Positions 9,501-15,222 of a stretch of DNA of 21,476 bases are shown here, piece after piece; position 1 is the stretch's first letter, and each line of letters begins with the position of its first letter. The stretch spans positions 1 through 21,476 of the forward strand of contig CAXNAA020000418.1 of the NCBI GenBank assembly GCA_964200075.2, given 5' to 3'. Origin of the DNA: Sphacelaria rigidula (Eukaryota > Phaeophyceae > Sphacelariales). Position numbers and translations under genes: made by a program. The notes below the pieces were generated by a model. That model searched no databases and was not told the origin of the DNA. It was given only the letters and a program-made list of their open reading frames with translations.

Positions 9501-12500
9501 CTTTATCCCTTTTGGGGGGGCGAGGGGGGGTGGCAATTTTGCGCGGTGGGTTGTCAGCCCGGCATGACCGCACACAAGTGGGACCTCGCATGATACGAGT
9601 ATTAGTATAATACTTCTTCTGTCCCGTAAGGTGGGGCCGTTAACTTTGTACAGAATAGTGACCGTGTCCGATTCTTGCCTTGTTTTTCTAAATACATTGT
9701 TCGGTGTTTTTCAAGTTAAAACCCTTTTTTTTTACAATAGATGCCGCTGACCCCACGCGTCTGAACGACCGAAAAAGGATCAGTCTGCCCGACAACGGTC
9801 GTATTGCGCTCCTTTTCTGAAGACAAAATAATGAAAACGCAGGAAAAACGGCAAAAAACGCCAAGAACTCCTCATTTAAGCCCTACTTCTCCTGCAGAGG
9901 GTAGCTACTATACGCCTTGTCCGAAACCACTTTGTCGCGTTTTCACTCATGTCCAGCACGGAAATGAACTGCAAAAATCGGTCGAATATATTCACATCCT
10001 GACGATATTACGAGCAAATAACGACACCATTATCGGATCTTCTGAGGTCAGCCATACGTATTATCTTTCTTCTTTATTAGTTATCCCTGTTTTGCTTGTA
10101 TCGCGTTTCGTGAGTTTTAGTCTGGGTCTATTTTGTTTCATTTTTTTGTTTTGTTTGATTTCTCCATGCCTTATTATAGGGAGCTAGCCTATGACCACGG
10201 AAGGCGTCCGTGTCAGATGCCCAGTACGAATATACCGCGCAGGTATCGGAACGGTTTTGAATGGGAAGACAACAACAACAACGACAACAACAACATTATT
10301 AGTATAACACAGAGGGGTCTTAATCACATTCCCAAGCTTGCACATCAAGCACAGTGCTATCGCATGTAACGCACTACGTGCTGTCCGCCAAACGCACCTC
10401 CGTGACAAGCACAAACACGACTTCCTCTGTATTTACTAGCTGCTGCACTTCCCCTGAATTGAGCCTAGGTAACGCCACCACCGCCATGCGTTTTTTGAAG
10501 TCTTGGATATCCTGCAGTAACGTCACGGCGCGACACAGCAAACCACATCATTTTTAGTATCTAGGCAAGATCTAGTCCGGATCTTTGCAGCCACAACGCA
10601 TGATAGAAACGCCACGTTGGAAATTCTGTCGACACATAGTTCAAGAGCGCATTTGATGACTACACGCTGCAACCACCCCGTGATAAATTACTTTTTTTTT
10701 GTTTGGTGAGCCTGTGGCCCAAACCATCAGCTTAGTCACGTGGAACTGCCATGCACTTACTGTTTCCCACCAAGCACGAGAGACAACATCGCACAGAAGA
10801 TGAAAAACTCTAGTATACTCTACGTATTGTTGCCACACAAAAAGCGCATGGCATCAGAGATCGGAATCTTTGTATATGCCTGCAAACGACAGGCACCGAA
10901 AGCGGCAGTGGTTGTCAACCAGCGCAGCAACCCCATCTATCGACCCACCTCTATCGTTCTCTTTCCTTCGTACGTGCTCCATTGCCCCGCGCGAGTAAAT
11001 CGCAAATCCGGAAACTTGTTGATTCCGAAAACCTGAGGCAAGGCGGCACAGCGCGATACAGCACGAGGAGGATGTCGGCCGACACACATACCTATCAACG
11101 GATACACTCTTTACAACAGCGCGGGTGGTAGCTGGTATCCGGTACTGAGTTCTCCCCAACCTGGCTCCCCAAATCCATGGTTGCGACATACTTGGTTCTA
11201 GTCCGACCCTTGGCTTTAACCCGACCCTTGGTTCAGGTCCGAACCATCATATTGAGATCTTTTTCATGGCCCAAAGTTCTGGGGCTAACGCAGCGTGCTC
11301 AGCACGCTTTCTCGCCTCAAATCCAGGCACCGATTTGAGCTCTGCCGACGCAAATATTGCCCACGAGACTACCAGAGGATAACTTACGTGCTCCCCCCTT
11401 GACCGAGGGTTCTCGTGCTGTGTTCGTGTTGGCTTATGGTTTGGGATAGGGATAAGTAGCGCTACAGTGTGGTTTGGCGAAAATAAACAGGGAACAAGCA
11501 TGGCCTTGTGGGGCCAGGTTGGGAACAGTGGATCCTATCACAGAGCGTACTGCACACTTTGTGATCTTCCTCGAAGGTCACGCACACGCTACAACCGAGC
11601 ACACCACTCCGCCGACTGTAAAGCCCGATCGCCAAGCTGCCCTTACACAAACAATAAAACTGTGTTTCAAACCTCCAGATTTTTTCTCTTCTCTTATTTT
11701 CTCCCCCCCCCCCCGCGCCCTTTTTCCTTTTTTTTTTCCTTTTTTCTCTTCTTATCCTCCGTTTTCCCTTTCCTTCTTTTTTTTCTCCCTTTTTATTTGC
11801 ATTTATTCATTCATTTCGCTCAGTCTACTCTGCTGTTCTGTTCTAGCTCCTTCTGTTCTGTGTTTTTGTTGAGCAAGTGTTTCAGTTTATTTTGTTCCGG
11901 GTACGTGTATCATGTAACCACAGCCCGATCCCTGGGAGGTAAGTTAAAGTGCGCCAGTCATTCAAAAATCAATCAGCCAAAAAATCTCACGTACCCTGTC
12001 AGAGCAGAACCAATATTGGCCCAAGATCATAAGCCATATATATATATATATATATATGTATTGATCTCACTTCCATCCCCTCCCCTTGCTCGGTAGAGTC
12101 CGTGGTGTAATGGCCTAATGTTATCATTGGATCGACCCATCTCTCCCCGATACACGCATAGCATATCGGTCTGGCGGATTGAATCATGATCAGCACTTCC
12201 GCACCATATCAACCCTCATCACACAAAGCCAGTCTAATACTCCACGTCTACTCAGATCCTCACGATGTGAAAGGCGGAAATCAGGTACTTCGAAGAAGAA
12301 TCAAACGTACCTGACGGGAATCAAACCCGCCTTCTCTCCACAAGACCAACAAAGTTGAAGTAATGGGGTCAGTTGGATCATTACACCACCCGGGCGTGGC
12401 AACCAGCACAGTATTCGGGATCAAAGATGACTTTTCCCTGTCTTTTTTCTCTCGTTCCCCCTTATTATCATTTATTTTTTCTTTATTTTTTCAGTCCACT

Positions 12501-13742
12501 CTGTTTGTCCGCTTCACCTCTTCTGTTCTGTTCTTTTTCGCAATTTCTTCAGGAAGTGCTTCAGTTTTGTTTTGTCTCGGGTACGTGTATTACGTGGACA
12601 ATGACCACGGTAAGGCTGGATCATGACTCCTGGGGGACCACTTAAATTGCGACAATCAGTCAATCAATCAACCAATCAACCTCAACACGAAGCCTATTGG
12701 TTCACCCATGCTAACGTTTAGCTTTCTGCGGTGTTCTTCCGTAGCAAGAGAATACTAAACTGAATACTGAGTGTAATGTAAGCGGAGGTTGCCGGGACTC
12801 TCAACCACAACCAACTACGAAATGCAAGTCGTACCCAGTGTGATGGTGATGGTGAGATATTCTCACCGTTGCAAGCCGTGGGTTCTTTGTACAATCCACC
12901 TTGGCCAGCTGAAACCAGTGCTTGTCAGGATCTGCTTCTCGCCGCTCAACCTCTGCGTCCAGGTAGTCAATTACAGCCGACAGTCGCTGACACTGTCTGC
13001 ATCCCGGCTGCGATGAGGAACCGTGCAGGAACAACGGAGCAAGGGTGTCACAGATGTTGCCGGGTTGTCACATGTTACATGGTAGATAGCTACTCGACGA
13101 GTGCGGACTTCGAACTCTGGGGCACAGTCGGAAATCATAGGAAGCACATGGGATAAAGCATCGATGAAAAGATCGGGGGCGGTCGCCAGGACAGGGAATA
13201 CAGTGTGGTGTTGGTTTTCGCCAATTCGGGTACCGCGGTCAACAGATTTTCTCACGGCCCAACAAGAACATCAATTTGACTCGGCTCACGTTGCGCTCGG
13301 TCAAAGTACGCACCGCTGCTACTTTTTTTCAGCCCACGAAACACGAGTAAATGCAGGACAACGTGAAAGGTGCTTGCCGCAATCAAGCAGTTTCGGGTGG
13401 TCGGCCAAATTTCGCTTGTACCCTCAAGTGACGCACAACAGCGAGGTACATTTGGTAATACCTCGCTTTCTCGGGCACAACCATTTTCCACAATCCGCTG
13501 ACTCTGACCACTCTTGCAGAGATCCTGATCCTGTGTAGAGCACAGTGCAGCACACTAGTGCCAAGACTCCAAGCATACCGAGTATTTGTGGGGCCACATT
13601 GTTTCTTCACAACGTCATAACTACAGACATGCTTGACACAGGGCCTATGAGCACTATGGCTATGCAGGAAGCCTGAAAGCTAGTACACCGCGTTAGGTCT
13701 GGAAGGCATCTGAAAGCCCATACGGCGGCGTGCAAAAGCACC

Positions 13743-13778
<36 letters not shown>

Positions 13779-15189
13779 CGCACTCGAACTGACCCCCCCG
13801 GGGTCATGATCCAGCCGTGGTCACATGACAGACGTACCCAAGACAACCAAAACCGCATTCTCGTGAATCTCCGGCAAAACGTATGTGATCGTTCGCTCAT
13901 GACGTGCGTGTCTGTGACAACTTCAGCCGGTTCAACTTTTTCTTGTCTCATTTCAATTTCACTCTTGAGGCCCTGTCTTAGCACATGGGTTCTCGATCGA
14001 AAAAGTGCGGTAGAGAACAAAAATCCTGGTCTGATAGGTCGTAATTTCAATCATCGTCGTTTATTTTGAAGATGGTTGGAATTACGACCTATCGGATGAG
14101 GGTTCTTGTTTTCCACCGCACTTTTTCGATCGAAAACTCATGTGCGAAGACATGCCCTGAGCGGAAAAAAAAGTCGGGGACAAAATTTCACCCATGGACA
14201 CGCCCCAGAAGTGCAGCGAACTGTACACGTGCAGACGACACAGCGCGGCAGAGCACCAACAAGCTAAGACGTCAGACGTGTCGGTTTAATCGGGAGGAGT
14301 CTTGGCGTGGGCAGTTGTTCTACAGTAGTACGTACGCCCCACAGCCCCTCTCGGGGTATGTGCTGATCCTGTCCCACGCAAGGTGGAACGGAGGAAGCGG
14401 TTCGTCTGAGGTTTGGAGCATGAATAAACTCGCAAGATTGGGTCACGGCGGTGAAACATATGGTATCTGGAGGTCGAGAAAACGGTTAACGATTTCGACG
14501 AGGCGTGGCGACGCGAAGATCTACGTCAAACCGGTGCACGTCACATTCAAGAGGCTTCCGCGTTGAGAGTCGCAAATAGGAGAGCCGGCACCATGAAACA
14601 ACAGTAACAGGAGTAATTCAAGATGAAGCTGGCCGAGAGAGCGATCCGCGTTATAACTGGGAATGAGTGGGAGAGGCGGGGGTACACGAAATCGCGATAC
14701 CCTTGTATTATCCCTCGGGTTGTTGACTTCTTTCCTCAGCTTGCAGCTGTAGCACGTTGACTAAAGGCCTTCCAGTACGGGTTCTGCTCGGTCACTAGGT
14801 TTTCATCTCCCCTTGCCTTCCTGATCTCGCTCTTTATCCTCCTCCCACCGTCTTTCAACTCTTTCTTCTCCCTTTTTCATCATCCTTCCGTTCTGCTATC
14901 GAATACTTCGGCAGTGTTTTAGGTCTCGCTCTCACAGAGCTCGCGGATGAGAGGTCATGTCAAGATTGTGAAGTTTCCTAATAGCTGAGTCGCAACTTGC
15001 GTCGACCGCCTGATTTCTTCCCCCTTCCCCCCGGCTTGTTTCAACCGATCTTATACGAACTCCTTATCTCAAGTCATACGGCAGGGGTCAGCCACTCTTG
15101 TTTTTTTTTTTCGGCAGGAGCGGTACCATGTCTTATCTTGGCGTGATTTTTTCTTTTTATCCTTTCCTTCCCCTTCTTTTTCCCTCCTT

Positions 15190-15222
<33 letters not shown>

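Larger units (their letters stand above)
4630..9959 (-). other. Intron 5 (about 5.3 kb) containing the LINE
   Basis: Right to left it holds about 430 nt of plain sequence, the LINE body and 3' UTR (about 9500 to 6665), a GC-rich stretch open on both strands (6600-6030), another GC-rich block (5970-5800), a diverged LINE tail (5755-5560), an ACT/AGT-rich simple repeat (5103-5142), and plain sequence to exon 6. The right boundary depends on where exon 5 ends. Confidence 0.55.
11033..12866 (-). other. Intron 2 (1834 nt)
   Basis: Bounded by donor GTGAGA and acceptor CTCAG. It contains two LINE 3'-end copies (11690-11975 and 12430-12682), an AT microsatellite (12036-12058) and tRNA-like boxes. 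The remainder (11040-11690) is unremarkable. Confidence 0.8.

Noticed and set aside
9736-9816. Minus-strand segment with a fine acceptor (TTTTGTCTTCAG) and a PDI-looking frame (VVGQTDPFSVVQTRG)
   Set aside because: Its phases do not fit exon 5 (phase 0) and exon 7 together, and the segment at 4629-4538 supplies the same strand and helix with matching phases.
11462-11650. FPT-containing frame considered as the cis-proline exon
   Set aside because: Surrounding residues do not match a thioredoxin fold. The exon at 11032-10949 does.
14066-14566. 166-codon plus-strand frame
   Set aside because: It starts inside the foldback right arm, with no recognisable domain or codon bias.
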